Below, one piece after another: positions 25,201 to 34,193 of a stretch of DNA of 64,000 nt. Numbering within the stretch: position 1 is the stretch's first letter; the number at the start of each line of letters is the position of its first letter. Origin of the DNA: Alphaproteobacteria bacterium (lineage in GTDB: Bacteria > Pseudomonadota > Alphaproteobacteria > Caulobacterales > Parvularculaceae); contig JAUHYK010000005.1 in the NCBI GenBank assembly GCA_030426465.1, positions 1 to 64,000 of the forward strand, given 5' to 3'. The position numbers and the translations under genes are program-made. The notes beneath the pieces are model-generated. The model searched no databases, had not been told where the DNA came from, and saw only the letters and a program-made list of their open reading frames with translations.

Positions 25201-26064
25201 TTAGAACTGATTCAGCGGCACTTTAAGATAAGCAACGCCATTGTCTTCCACTGGCGGCATGTCTCCGGCGCGCATGTTCACTTGCACCGAAGGCAGGATA
25301 AGCCGCGGCATGGCGAGGGTTTTGTCGCGCGCCTCGCGCATCTTGACGAATTCGCTTTCGCTGACACCGTCATGGACGTGAATGTTTTTCGCTTTTTCCT
25401 CGGCGACCGTCGTCTCCCAGACGAATTCGTCCCGGTCCGGCGCTTTATAGTCGTGACACATAAACAGGCGCGTCTCTGGTGGAAGAGCAAAAATCTTCTG
25501 GATGGAGCGAAAAAGCGTCTTTGCATCGCCGCCCGGAAAATCGCAGCGCGCGGTGCCGTAATCCGGCATAAACAGCGTGTCGCCTACAAAACCCGCATCG
25601 CCAATAATGATTGTTGAGCAGGCAGGCGTATGCCCCGGTGTGTGAATGACATGGGCGTCAATTTCACCCACCTTGAAACTCTCGCCGTCTGCGAAGAGCT
25701 TGTCGAACTGACTGCCGTCGCGCTTGAAAGCATTTTCAGCGTTGAAAACCTTTGCAAAGGTACTCTGAACCACATCGATCTTGTCGCCGATTGCGGTCTT
25801 GCCGCCGAGTTGTTGTTTTAAATAGGGCGCAGCCGTCAAATGATCTGCATGGACATGGGTTTCCAAGATCCACTCGACGGTAAGACTGTTTTCTTTAACA
25901 TAAGCAATAATTTCGTCAGCGGATTTTGTGGTTGTCCGGCCAGATGCAGGATCGTAATCGAGCACGGAATCGATAAGGGCGCATTTTTTGGTGGAAGGAT
26001 CGATCACCACATGGCTGGCGGTGAAGGTAGCTTCATCGAAAAAAGTTTTGACGACAGGCGTCAT
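25201..26064 (-). CDS. Persulfide dioxygenase-like metallo-beta-lactamase protein (Blh/ETHE1 type)
   Basis: 287-aa enzyme that oxidises glutathione persulfide to sulfite in sulfide detoxification. Iron ligands are in ETHVHADHLTAAPYLK (HxHxDH) and VIHTPGHTPACSTI; the family-specific block LFMPDYGTARCDFPGGDA is present, as is HDYKAPDRDEFVWETTV near the C-terminus. The ATG at 26062-26064, preceded by AAAGGAGACC, overlaps the end of the bigR-like gene by four bases. This pairing with an ArsR-type persulfide sensor is the classical bigR-blh arrangement. Confidence 0.9.
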   Translation of the reverse strand: MTPVVKTFFDEATFTASHVVIDPSTKKCALIDSVLDYDPASGRTTTKSADEIIAYVKENSLTVEWILETHVHADHLTAAPYLKQQLGGKTAIGDKIDVVQSTFAKVFNAENAFKRDGSQFDKLFADGESFKVGEIDAHVIHTPGHTPACSTIIIGDAGFVGDTLFMPDYGTARCDFPGGDAKTLFRSIQKIFALPPETRLFMCHDYKAPDRDEFVWETTVAEEKAKNIHVHDGVSESEFVKMREARDKTLAMPRLILPSVQVNMRAGDMPPVEDNGVAYLKVPLNQF

Positions 26065-26411
26065 GACTGGTCTCCTTTCCGGAGTGAATGTGATTTTGGA
26101 CCGAAGGTGTTGCAAAGTGCTTCAACTAGGTTGGCCAGCCGTTCATCGTTAAGCGAGTAAAATACGTTTTTTGAAACGCGTCTTGCCTTCACCAGTCCCG
26201 CGTCGCGCAAGCGGCCAAGGTCGCGGGAAAGATGCGGCTGTGGAACCTTGATTTCCGCCTCAATCTCGCTGACGCTTTTTTCGCCCGCGGTGAGCGCGCA
26301 GGCGATCAGCAAACGGTTGGAATGCGACATGGTTTTAAGGAGCGCTGAAATCTCGTCAGCGTTTTCCTTCAGTTCCTTGATGGCGACAGGTTTTGTCATT
26401 GCTTCGTCCAT
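26061..26411 (-). CDS. bigR: BigR/SqrR-like ArsR-family persulfide-sensing repressor
   Basis: 116-aa winged-helix repressor. Residues about 17-95 form the ArsR DNA-binding domain (LLKTMSHSNRLLIACALTAG; VPQPHLSRDLGRLRDAGLVK). Two cysteines, at positions 38 and 100 (ATG numbering), match the pair in SqrR and BigR that forms a tetrasulfide or disulfide bond on exposure to persulfide and releases DNA; no metal-binding motif of ordinary ArsR proteins is seen. ATG at 26411 is chosen; a GTG three codons upstream is possible. A palindrome 4 bases upstream of the start is its likely operator. Confidence 0.88.
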   Translation of the reverse strand: MDEAMTKPVAIKELKENADEISALLKTMSHSNRLLIACALTAGEKSVSEIEAEIKVPQPHLSRDLGRLRDAGLVKARRVSKNVFYSLNDERLANLVEALCNTFGPKSHSLRKGDQS

Positions 26412-26414
26412 AGT

Positions 26415-26435
26415 TATCACTTTACATAAGTGATA
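26415..26435. promoter_or_regulatory. Palindromic operator upstream of bigR
   Basis: TATCACTT (26415-26422) and AAGTGATA (26428-26435) are perfect 8-bp arms around TACAT, placed directly before the bigR start and 6 bases before a rightward ATG. The site is AT-rich, as are BigR-type operators. Binding here would block bigR-blh transcription and possibly also act on the rightward squalene-hopene cyclase leader. Binding is inference. Confidence 0.6.
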
Positions 26436-26500
26436 TATTTATGAATGCAAGAGGCCCGAAAAATGACGGGCGAGGGGTGAATGGCGCGCTCGTCAAGGTC

Positions 26501-26564
26501 TGGCGCGCCTGCGCGCCACGCGCTAAGAACCCTTTGCCTAAGCGCTTGAACGTCAAAGGGTTCT
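26501..26564 (+). repeat. Two inverted repeats in the squalene-hopene cyclase leader
   Basis: TGGCGCGC and GCGCGCCA (26501-26518) form a near-continuous 8-bp palindrome. AGAACCCTTTG (26526-26536) and CAAAGGGTTCT (26554-26564) form a perfect 11-bp hairpin with a 17-nt loop that ends two bases before the ATG chosen for the cyclase. The right arm overlaps the purine-rich ribosome site (AAAGGG), so folding could mask translation start. Confidence 0.55.
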
Positions 26565-26566
26565 GC

Positions 26567-28612
26567 ATGTTCGACGAGAAAGAAGCGGGCGCCGAGCGGC
26601 GTTCGAATTTTGACCGGCAACTGGCTGGGTCCATAGAGGCGGCGGCGGATTGGCTCAGCGCCCGGCAAAAGCCGGAGGGCTATTGGGTCGGCCGGCTGGA
26701 ATCCAACGCCTGCATGGAGGCGCAGTGGATTCTCGCCCTCTGGTTTATGGGGCTTGAGACGCATCATCTGCGCCCGCGTCTTGCGCAGAGCTTGCGCGAA
26801 ACCCAGCGCGAAGACGGCGCCTGGCAGATTTATTACGGGGCCCCGGCCGGCGACATCAACACGACGGTGGAGGCCTATGCGGCGCTTCGCTCCATGGGCG
26901 ACCGCAAGGACGCGCCGCATATGGTCAAAGCGCGGGAATGGATCATGTCCAAAGGCGGGCTTAAAAATATCCGCGTCTTCACGCGCTACTGGCTGGCGCT
27001 GATTGGCGAGTGGCCATGGGAAAAGACGCCAAACCTGCCGCCGGAAGTTATCTTCTTCCCGAACTGGTTTGTTTTCTCGATCTACAATTTTGCGCAATGG
27101 GCGCGCGCGACCCTGATGCCGATTGCGGTCTTGTCGGCGCGCCGTCCGTCGCGGCCCTTGCCGGCGTCCCGCAGACTCGATGAGTTGTTTCCCGAAGGCC
27201 GGGACAAATACAATTACGCCTATCCAGATAAGCCGGGCGCCGGGTTTCTCGACGCGTTCTTTTTGACGGCGGATAAAATCCTTCATGGCCTGCAAAGCTT
27301 CGGCGCAACGGCGGGGGTCGGGTTGATGCGCAAGGGCGCGCTTTCCCGTTCTCTGGAGTGGATCATCAAGCATCAGGACGCTGACGGCGTCTGGGGCGGC
27401 ATCCAGCCGCCATGGATCTACTCGCTGATGGCCCTCTATAATGAAGGCTACGCCCATGATCATGCGGTGGTCGCCAAGGGGCTTGCCGCGCTCGATGATC
27501 CGCGCTGGCGTGTCGACGAGGGTGACGCGACCTGGATTCAGGCGTCGACGAGCCCGGTCTGGGATACGGTGTTGACGCTGCTCGCTTTCGAAGATTGCGA
27601 GTTGAGCGAGCGTCAGGAAAAGGAAGTTGAAAAAGCGATAGACTGGCTGTTGGCTCAGCAGGTGCTGCGGCCCGGCGACTGGAGCGTCAAATGTCCGAAG
27701 CTCGAACCCGGCGGCTGGGCGTTCGAATATAAAAACTATTTTTATCCTGATACAGACGACACCGCCGTGGCGCTGATCGCGCTCGCGCCTTTCCGCAATG
27801 ATCCGAAATGGAAAGGGAAGGGTGTTGAGACCGCCATTGAAAAGGGCCTCAACTGGCTCATCGGCATGCAATGCAAGGGCGGCGGCTGGGGCGCCTTCGA
27901 CAAGGATAATGACAAAAAGATCCTGACCAAAATTCCATTCTGCGACTTTGGCGAGGCGCTCGACCCGCCATCGGTTGACGTGACAGCGCATATTATCGAG
28001 GCCTTCGGCAAGCTCGGCATCGGCAAGAACCATCCGTCCATGGTGCGTGCGCTCGACTACATCAAGGCGGAGCAGGAAGCAGACGGCGCCTGGTTCGGGC
28101 GCTGGGGCGTCAATTATGTTTACGGCACGGGCGCGGTCCTGCCGGCGCTCGAAGCCATCGGCGAAGACATGAGTCAGCCTTATATCCGCAAGGCGTCGGA
28201 CTGGCTGATCCTGCATCAAAACAATGATGGCGGCTGGGGCGAAAGCTGCGCCTCCTATATGGACCCGAAACAAATGGGCCGGGGCAAATCGACGGCGTCG
28301 CAAACCGCCTGGGCGCTGATGGGCCTTGCGGCGGTGGGGCGACCGGAAGATGAGCGCGCAATTGCTGACGGCATCCAGTTCCTGATTGAGCGCCAGAAAG
28401 ACGGCACCTGGGAAGAGCCGGAATATACCGGCACGGGTTTCCCCGGCTACGGCGTCGGCGCGACGATCAAGCTCAACGATCCGTTATTGCAGGAACGCCT
28501 GAAGCAGGGCCCAGAACTCTCCCGCGCCTTCATGATCAACTACAATCTATATCGTCACTATTTCCCGTTGATGGCGATGGGACGGGTGCGGAAGATGATG
28601 GCGAAGTCCTAA
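26567..28612 (+). CDS. shc: Squalene-hopene cyclase
   Basis: 681-aa membrane-associated cyclase that makes hopene from squalene for hopanoid lipids. The catalytic acid motif is DTDDTA (in FYPDTDDTAVALIAL), and several QW repeats are visible (QREDGAWQIYYG, QDADGVWGG, MQCKGGGWGAFD, QEADGAWFGRWG, QNNDGGWGES, GTWEEPEYTGTGFP). The frame is open from 26441, but ATG at 26567 gives the family length, has a purine-rich site before it, and leaves a structured leader with hairpins. The 628-aa open frame on the opposite strand is a shadow. Confidence 0.95.
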   Translation: MFDEKEAGAERRSNFDRQLAGSIEAAADWLSARQKPEGYWVGRLESNACMEAQWILALWFMGLETHHLRPRLAQSLRETQREDGAWQIYYGAPAGDINTTVEAYAALRSMGDRKDAPHMVKAREWIMSKGGLKNIRVFTRYWLALIGEWPWEKTPNLPPEVIFFPNWFVFSIYNFAQWARATLMPIAVLSARRPSRPLPASRRLDELFPEGRDKYNYAYPDKPGAGFLDAFFLTADKILHGLQSFGATAGVGLMRKGALSRSLEWIIKHQDADGVWGGIQPPWIYSLMALYNEGYAHDHAVVAKGLAALDDPRWRVDEGDATWIQASTSPVWDTVLTLLAFEDCELSERQEKEVEKAIDWLLAQQVLRPGDWSVKCPKLEPGGWAFEYKNYFYPDTDDTAVALIALAPFRNDPKWKGKGVETAIEKGLNWLIGMQCKGGGWGAFDKDNDKKILTKIPFCDFGEALDPPSVDVTAHIIEAFGKLGIGKNHPSMVRALDYIKAEQEADGAWFGRWGVNYVYGTGAVLPALEAIGEDMSQPYIRKASDWLILHQNNDGGWGESCASYMDPKQMGRGKSTASQTAWALMGLAAVGRPEDERAIADGIQFLIERQKDGTWEEPEYTGTGFPGYGVGATIKLNDPLLQERLKQGPELSRAFMINYNLYRHYFPLMAMGRVRKMMAKS

Positions 28613-29823
28613 CCGCAACCGCCTTCCATCGCCGCAATCCACTCACTCACTAACTCCACGCCTTCTTCATGGGTCACCGCGCGGCCAAGCTCCGGCATCA
28701 TCGCGCCGGGGTCGGTCGTTTCCATGCGGAAGAGTGTAATCGATAGCTCCGGCCGTCCGGGGACGATGTCATAGGGCCGTCCGCCGGTGCCGCGCCCTGC
28801 GGCGACCGGTGTTTTGCAATTGCCCAGCGCCGGGCCGTGCGCATCCGGTTCCAGATTAAGACCGGAGGTGTCCGCCGGGCCATTGGGGTTGTGGCAATGG
28901 CTGCAATTGGCGTCGAGATAGGCGCGGGCGCGGTCCGCGAGCGGTTCGTTTTCATCGCGCCAGTCGGCGTTGCGCGGCGCCGGTTGCTCGATCTCGCCGG
29001 TCAGCAATCCTTTCGCCAGCCAGTGATCGAGCTGGTTGAACCCTTCGGCGAAACTCGACGGTTTGTTGAGGTGCCGCGCTTTCGGACCGATGGGCTTGAT
29101 CGCTTTTGTCGTCGCGTTCGTTGCATGGCACCCGGCGCATTGATTGGCGTTGGGTACGAGATAGGAGAACGGCTGCATCTCGCCGTCATCGCGGATCAGC
29201 GTCAGCGGCAGCACCGCGCCGGTGCGTTTCAGGACTGCGTCTGTCTGGTCTTCGTTCCAGACGTAAGGGAGAGCGTCCCATCCCGCCGCGCGACGCACGA
29301 GCACGCGCGTTTCGATCAGCCGCAGATGGTCGAGCGCCATTGCGTTGTCGTGAACACCGCGTTCGAGTCCCTGTTGAACATCGCCATTCCAATTTTCTCT
29401 TGGCCATTCATTCGCGGGCGTCGGATAGTAAAACGTTTTGGTGATGACCGTGCCCACGGGAAAGTCGAAGGCTTCGGTCGCGTTATAGACAGCGGGCTTT
29501 CCATCCGGCGTCCACACCGTCCTGAGTTTCAGCGCGTAATCCGAAAAAAGCGGCGTCGCGAGATCATAGGGCGTGACGCCATTGCTCAAGCGCAACGCGC
29601 CATCTTTCGCCGCGATCATGCCCCAGTCGCTTAAATGCTCCGGGTTTTCATCGGCGTGATAGGTTGGCGCCGCTTCGTGTTGTTGCGAGCAGGCCGACAG
29701 AAAGAGCGCAGCGGCGCCAAGAAGCGCTTTCGCCGTGTTCTCTTTCCGCTTGCGCCAGTTTTCACCCGCATGGTTGCTGGCGTTGCGGCGAGTCTGGCGC
29801 CATTTAGAATTTTCTGCCTTCAT
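28609..29823 (-). CDS. SO2930-type dihaem c-type cytochrome lipoprotein
   Basis: 404-aa exported protein with a lipoprotein signal (ALLGAAALFLSAC). Two haem c sites are visible: NQCAGCHATN (CAGCH) and NCSHCHNPN (CSHCH). The N-terminal part has blocks of the conserved family with GVTPYDLATPLFSDYALKLR and VITKTFYYPTP, described as SO2930/HNE_0200-type. The partner gene for a parallel beta-helix protein follows upstream, as in other genomes with this family. Reaction unknown. The start at 29823 gives a rather long n-region (about 28 residues before the hydrophobic stretch). Confidence 0.85.
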   Translation of the reverse strand: MKAENSKWRQTRRNASNHAGENWRKRKENTAKALLGAAALFLSACSQQHEAAPTYHADENPEHLSDWGMIAAKDGALRLSNGVTPYDLATPLFSDYALKLRTVWTPDGKPAVYNATEAFDFPVGTVITKTFYYPTPANEWPRENWNGDVQQGLERGVHDNAMALDHLRLIETRVLVRRAAGWDALPYVWNEDQTDAVLKRTGAVLPLTLIRDDGEMQPFSYLVPNANQCAGCHATNATTKAIKPIGPKARHLNKPSSFAEGFNQLDHWLAKGLLTGEIEQPAPRNADWRDENEPLADRARAYLDANCSHCHNPNGPADTSGLNLEPDAHGPALGNCKTPVAAGRGTGGRPYDIVPGRPELSITLFRMETTDPGAMMPELGRAVTHEEGVELVSEWIAAMEGGCG

Positions 29824-29844
29824 CGTCGGTTCCCAAGGGCGACT

Positions 29845-29916
29845 CGCCACGGCTTGGCCGTGGCGTCCAGTGAGGAAATTGGTCCCCACGATCAAGTCGT
29901 GGGGATGCGAAATTTC
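29845..29916. repeat. REP-like palindromic intergenic element
   Basis: Two adjacent perfect hairpins: CGCCACGGC/GCCGTGGCG (29845-29865, loop TTG) and TCCCCACGA/TCGTGGGGA (29883-29905, loop TCAAG), the second extended by GAAATT/AATTTC outer arms (29875-29916). The set lies in the 206-bp gap between the cytochrome and beta-helix genes. Paired hairpins of this type are typical of dispersed palindromic repeats; no second copy was noticed in this window. Confidence 0.6.
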
Positions 29917-30029
29917 TACGTGACCATCATACCCCAGCCGCATAGACGGTGGATAACTCTTCACCAAACCTCAAAAAACCGGCCATATTCATCATATTTG
30001 AGGTGTTTTTCCCGCGCCGCGTGCGCGCT

Positions 30030-31253
30030 TTATAAATCGGCGAGCGGTCCGGTCAGCGTAATGGCGGGAAGCTTTTCAAACGCACAGTCGTGGACGCCGT
30101 CCTCCGCCACTTTCGGGTTCTTGTTATCGTTGGGGCCGTCCACATTCAGGACTTTCGCTTCGCCATTTTGCACGCAGAGCACATCGCTGGCGCCGGTGAG
30201 CGCAGGGTCCACATAGCCATCCCACAACACATCGGGGATGCGGCCTAAGGGGCCCGCGACAGCGATTTTCAACGCTTGAAGCTCAAGCCCGTCGGGGTTG
30301 TCGCCGCCGCCTTCGAACCGATTGCCGTAAACGTAAATCCCCTGAGGGTAGGGATCGAAATCGCCTTGCATGCCGTCTTCGGAAAAACCCGACGAATAAA
30401 AGCTCGAGACAATGACATTCGCCGTCTTGTTGTCGCGGATGTCGTTGTCGAAAATTTCAACCTCGTCATTGGAGTTGATGACAACGCCGGAACCGGCAGG
30501 GACGGACGCGACCGGCGTTCCTTCAAGGCCGAAATTCTTCGTGTTGTTTTCATAGACTTCGTTTTTGAAGACGCGGGTGCGCGCGCCGGGCTGTTTCAAA
30601 TTCGGCATGTTGAAAACAAGAATGCCGCCGGTGTTGTTGACGGCGACATTGCCATAGACGTCGGCGTCGAAGGTGTTTTCGATCTCGATGCCGGCGACAT
30701 TATATTCCGCGCGGTTGTTGCGGATGACGACATTTTGCGATTGGCCAATGTAAAGTCCGGCGTCGGACGCGCCAATCGCGACCGAGTCCTCCATCAACAG
30801 GTTCTTCACCTGAACCGGATAAATCCCATAGGCGCCGTTTTCTGTTTTGGGTTTGCCCGTCCATTCCGTGCGCACCCGGCGGATAATAATATTTTCGCCT
30901 TCCGATATTTTCAGCGCATCGCCTTTGGTGTCTTCAATGGCGAGATCTTCGATCGTGAAATCACTGGCGGTGACGAGAAGGCCTTCGGCGCCGGCGACTT
31001 GCCCCGCGAAGCTCAGCACGGTCTTGTCCATGCCGGCGCCTTTGATCGTGACGCCGTCGACGGTGAGGCTTAAAGAGCGATCAAACGCAAAGCGGCCTTC
31101 GGGAATGTCGATCACGTCGCCCGGTTTCGCATCGAGCAGCTGCGTCATCAGCGTTTCCTGATAGGAGGCGTCGCCCGGCGCCGCTGCTTCCTGTTTTTCT
31201 CCGCAAGCGGCGGCGAGTAATAATGCTGCACACGCGAAAGCCTGGCTTTTCAT
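30030..31253 (-). CDS. Parallel beta-helix repeat lipoprotein, partner of SO2930 cytochrome
   Basis: 407-aa lipoprotein (lipobox LLAAAC near residue 17) with a right-handed parallel beta-helix: many short repeats of hydrophobic-Asn pattern such as IIRRVRTEWTGKPKTENGAY, NVVIRNNRAEYNVAGIEIEN and VYGNVAVNNTGGILVFNMPN. This matches the beta-helix family that is regularly adjacent to SO2930-type cytochromes. Ligand or substrate unknown. ATG at 31253 has AAGGGGAAC ahead of it; an ATG five codons earlier lacks a good site. Confidence 0.85.
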   Translation of the reverse strand: MKSQAFACAALLLAAACGEKQEAAAPGDASYQETLMTQLLDAKPGDVIDIPEGRFAFDRSLSLTVDGVTIKGAGMDKTVLSFAGQVAGAEGLLVTASDFTIEDLAIEDTKGDALKISEGENIIIRRVRTEWTGKPKTENGAYGIYPVQVKNLLMEDSVAIGASDAGLYIGQSQNVVIRNNRAEYNVAGIEIENTFDADVYGNVAVNNTGGILVFNMPNLKQPGARTRVFKNEVYENNTKNFGLEGTPVASVPAGSGVVINSNDEVEIFDNDIRDNKTANVIVSSFYSSGFSEDGMQGDFDPYPQGIYVYGNRFEGGGDNPDGLELQALKIAVAGPLGRIPDVLWDGYVDPALTGASDVLCVQNGEAKVLNVDGPNDNKNPKVAEDGVHDCAFEKLPAITLTGPLADL

Positions 31254-31355
31254 TTTGTTCCCCTTCATCCCTGCGTCTTCATCTTGATTTTGGGCGCGCG
31301 CCCTTTCAGCATCCGATGATGCCGGAATCGGCCGGTGAATAAAAGGAAGCTTTGC

Positions 31356-32840
31356 ATGTCTTTATCGCGGCGACATCTGATGCAGTCTGGGGGCCTTAGC
31401 GCCATGTTGCTTACAGCGGCGGGCGCATGTTCGCGCCCTGATCAGGCGGCGTCGAACGATCTCGCCGAACTTGATGCGGTGGAGACGGCGGCGCGGATCA
31501 AATCCGGCGACGTCTCTGCGGCGGACGTGGTGGGGGCTGCGATCGAACGGGCCGAACGCATCAACAAACAGATCAACGCGATCGCAACGCCGACCTTCGA
31601 TGACGCGCGTGAAAGCGCTGCGGCGGAGACGGGCGCCATGGCCGGCGTGCCGACCTTTATCAAAGATCTTTATGACGTCACCGGCGTTCCCTCCGGCTTC
31701 GGCAGCCGCGCTTTCCCCGGCTATGTGGGCGGCGAGCAATTGCCGTTTGTCACCGGCTTTTTAAATCTCGGCGTGGTCAGCCTCGGCAAATCTACAACGC
31801 CTGAATTCGGACTGACCGCCACGACGGAATCGATTGCGACCGGCAAGACGCGCAATCCCTGGAGTCTTGATCACTCAACCGGCGGGTCGTCGGGCGGGGC
31901 CGCGGCGCTGGTTGCGAGCGGCGTGGTTCCGATTGCACATGCAACAGACGGCGGCGGCTCGATCCGCATTCCGGCGTCCTGTTGTGGAACCGTGGGCCTG
32001 AAAGTCTCGCGTGGGCGCACGCCGCGGGGCGAGCCGTCGGAGATGCCGCTGTCCTTGTCCACCCATGGCGTTGAAAGCCGCACCATGCGCGACACCGCTG
32101 CGGTCTCTGCGGCGATGGCGCGGCCATCAGCGGAAAGTGGATTGCCGCCGCTGGACCTTGTCACGGCGCCATTGAAAGACAGATTGCGGATCGCGGTTGT
32201 CATGGATGGTCCCGGGACCGGATTTTCCGCCAACCCCGCCGTGAAAGAAGCGACGCAAAGCGTCGCCGCGCTGTGCGCCGAGCTTGGTCATGATGTCGAG
32301 GAAACCGTGTTTCCCGTGGATGAAGGTTTCTCCACCGATTTCAGCCTCTACTGGGCGGCGATGGCTGATCAGATCATGACAAGTTGGGAGCAGGCGACGG
32401 GCATGCCGCGCAACGCAATCGCTTTTGAGCCGTTCACCCTCGGACTGGCGGAAGTGTTTCAGGCAAATCAGGCCGGGTTTCAGGACGCCCTTGCGCGCCT
32501 CTTCGCTATTGAAAACGTTATGGCGGAATTTCATCAGGACTATGATGTCATCCTGTCGCCGGTGGTGCGCACGCCGCCGCCCGAGATCGGTTATATGGAC
32601 GGCGCGCTTGATTATGAAACCTTGATCGGGCGGCTGACCGATTATGTTCAGTATACGCCGCTTTACAATGTCTCCGGGGCGCCGGCGATCTCCCTGCCGC
32701 TGTCAATGTCGCCGGACGGGCTGCCCATTGGCGCCATGTTCGGCGCGGCCAAGGGCAGGGAAGATCTTTTGATCGGCCTCGGTTTCGAGATGGAGGAAGC
32801 GCGTCCCTGGGCGGGGCGGCGCCCGGCTGTGTTCGGTTAG
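31356..32840 (+). CDS. Exported amidase-signature family protein
   Basis: 494-aa amidase. The Ser-cisSer-Lys triad is present: Lys in [20 protein letters not shown], then [19 protein letters not shown] and [19 protein letters not shown]. The N-terminus is a twin-arginine lipoprotein-like signal ([12 protein letters not shown], then LTAAGAC). ATG at 31356 has AAAAGGAAGC upstream. Substrate not predictable. The stop region overlaps the convergent purQ stop by four bases. Confidence 0.9.
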   Translation: MSLSRRHLMQSGGLSAMLLTAAGACSRPDQAASNDLAELDAVETAARIKSGDVSAADVVGAAIERAERINKQINAIATPTFDDARESAAAETGAMAGVPTFIKDLYDVTGVPSGFGSRAFPGYVGGEQLPFVTGFLNLGVVSLGKSTTPEFGLTATTESIATGKTRNPWSLDHSTGGSSGGAAALVASGVVPIAHATDGGGSIRIPASCCGTVGLKVSRGRTPRGEPSEMPLSLSTHGVESRTMRDTAAVSAAMARPSAESGLPPLDLVTAPLKDRLRIAVVMDGPGTGFSANPAVKEATQSVAALCAELGHDVEETVFPVDEGFSTDFSLYWAAMADQIMTSWEQATGMPRNAIAFEPFTLGLAEVFQANQAGFQDALARLFAIENVMAEFHQDYDVILSPVVRTPPPEIGYMDGALDYETLIGRLTDYVQYTPLYNVSGAPAISLPLSMSPDGLPIGAMFGAAKGREDLLIGLGFEMEEARPWAGRRPAVFG

Positions 32841-33499
32841 GAAACCGCTTCCACGAGCCCTTTGAAAAATGTCGCGCCGTCCATGCCGCCGAGAAGCGGT
32901 GAAATCACCCGTTCCGGATGGGGCATCATGCCCAGCACATTGCCGGCGTCATTGATCAGCCCGGCGATGTCGCGCGCTGAACCGTTCGGGTTGTCCACAT
33001 AGCGGAAGGCGACGCGGCCTTCGCCCTCGATCCGGTTGAGGGTTTCCTCATCGGCGACATAATTGCCGTCATGATGGGCGACGGGGAAGGTGACATAGCT
33101 TCCCTTTTCAAAACCGCGGGTGAAGATCGACTGGTTATTCTCGACCCGCAATTCAACATCGCGGCAGACGAAGTCGAGACCGGCGTTGCGCATCAGCACG
33201 CCGGGCAGGAGGCCAGTCTCGCAGAGGATCTGGAAACCGTTGCAAACGCCGATCACCGGAGCGCCGGCTTTAGCCTTGTCGATCACCGCGCGCATGATCG
33301 GCGATTTCGCCGCCATGGCGCCGGCGCGAAGATAATCGCCATAGGAGAACCCGCCGGGCAGGGCGTAGAAATCCGCCTCCGGCAGGTCGGTGTCGCCATG
33401 CCAGACCATGGCCGGTTTTTTACCCGTGGCTTGTTCCAGCGCGACCGCAATGTCGCGGTCACAATTCGATGCGGGAAAAACAATAACTGCGGTTTTCAT
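32837..33499 (-). CDS. purQ: Phosphoribosylformylglycinamidine synthase glutaminase subunit PurQ
   Basis: 220-aa glutaminase that supplies ammonia to PurL in the fourth step of purine synthesis. Class I glutamine amidotransferase triad: Cys in [20 protein letters not shown], and His-Glu in [35 protein letters not shown] at the N-terminus is typical. It is 7 bases downstream of the RutB-like hydrolase gene, so it shares a transcript with purS and two non-purine genes. PurL is not in the window. Confidence 0.96.
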   Translation of the reverse strand: MKTAVIVFPASNCDRDIAVALEQATGKKPAMVWHGDTDLPEADFYALPGGFSYGDYLRAGAMAAKSPIMRAVIDKAKAGAPVIGVCNGFQILCETGLLPGVLMRNAGLDFVCRDVELRVENNQSIFTRGFEKGSYVTFPVAHHDGNYVADEETLNRIEGEGRVAFRYVDNPNGSARDIAGLINDAGNVLGMMPHPERVISPLLGGMDGATFFKGLVEAVS

Positions 33500-33506
33500 G
33501 ACTGCC

Positions 33507-34193
33507 TCATGAGAGATTGGTTCTGTTCTTAAAGGCGCCGATCAGATTGTCTGCGTCGGTCACCCAGCCGAAAACGTTTTCAAAATTCCATATCGTCGCA
33601 TCGCGCACAAAATCAGGCCCGGCGTGGTTCATGGCGTCCTCGACCATGATCGGCCAGTATTCTTCGAAATAGGCGTCGCGCGCGGTGCTTTCCACACAAA
33701 CATTTGTGGCGATTCCCGTGAAGAAAAGATAGCGGATATTGCTGGCGTGAAGATCATTATTGAGGGTCGTTCCCGCAAAACCGCTATAGCGCGATTTCTG
33801 GATCACCATGTCGCCGGGCTGCGGTTTCAGGGCGTCGACGATCTCCCAGTCCCAGGTCCCGTGAATCAGGAGCTTGCCGTCGAGCTCCGGCCGCTCGCGC
33901 ATGGTGCGGAGGGAAAGTTCCTTATGATAGTTCGGCGACAAAGGCCCGCCAGAATCGCTGAGATCGGGTTTGTATCCAACCTGCAGGTAGACGATCTGGA
34001 CGCCGGCTTCTCGCGCGGCCGCGATGATCTTTTTGTTGACCTCAACCACTGACGCCGCCGCCGAGATGTCGTGACCGGCGAGATCGAGCATGCCGCCCTT
34101 GGAGGCGAATGCGTTCTGCATGTCGACGACAATCAGCGCCGATTGCTCAAGCGCGACGTCGACAGGGTCGGGGCGGGCGGCGAGAGCGATCAT
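33507..34193 (-). CDS. RutB-like cysteine hydrolase (isochorismatase superfamily)
   Basis: 228-aa cysteine hydrolase. The D-K-C triad is visible: [39 protein letters not shown] and [20 protein letters not shown]. The C-terminal block [17 protein letters not shown] also matches ureidoacrylate amidohydrolases (RutB), but no other rut genes are near. The ATG at 34191-34193 shares a base with the TGA of the upstream methyltransferase gene; the open frame further upstream overlaps that gene and is not used. It is inserted between purS and purQ. Confidence 0.85.
   Translation of the reverse strand: MIALAARPDPVDVALEQSALIVVDMQNAFASKGGMLDLAGHDISAAASVVEVNKKIIAAAREAGVQIVYLQVGYKPDLSDSGGPLSPNYHKELSLRTMRERPELDGKLLIHGTWDWEIVDALKPQPGDMVIQKSRYSGFAGTTLNNDLHASNIRYLFFTGIATNVCVESTARDAYFEEYWPIMVEDAMNHAGPDFVRDATIWNFENVFGWVTDADNLIGAFKNRTNLS

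Noticed and set aside
26417-28303. 628-aa open frame opposite the squalene-hopene cyclase gene
   Set aside because: Arg/Ala/Pro-rich shadow of a high-GC gene; the forward strand carries QW and DxDD motifs of a complete cyclase.
28837-29634. 265-aa rightward frame inside the cytochrome gene
   Set aside because: Opposite strand has two CxxCH haem sites and a lipoprotein signal; the rightward frame has no recognisable features.
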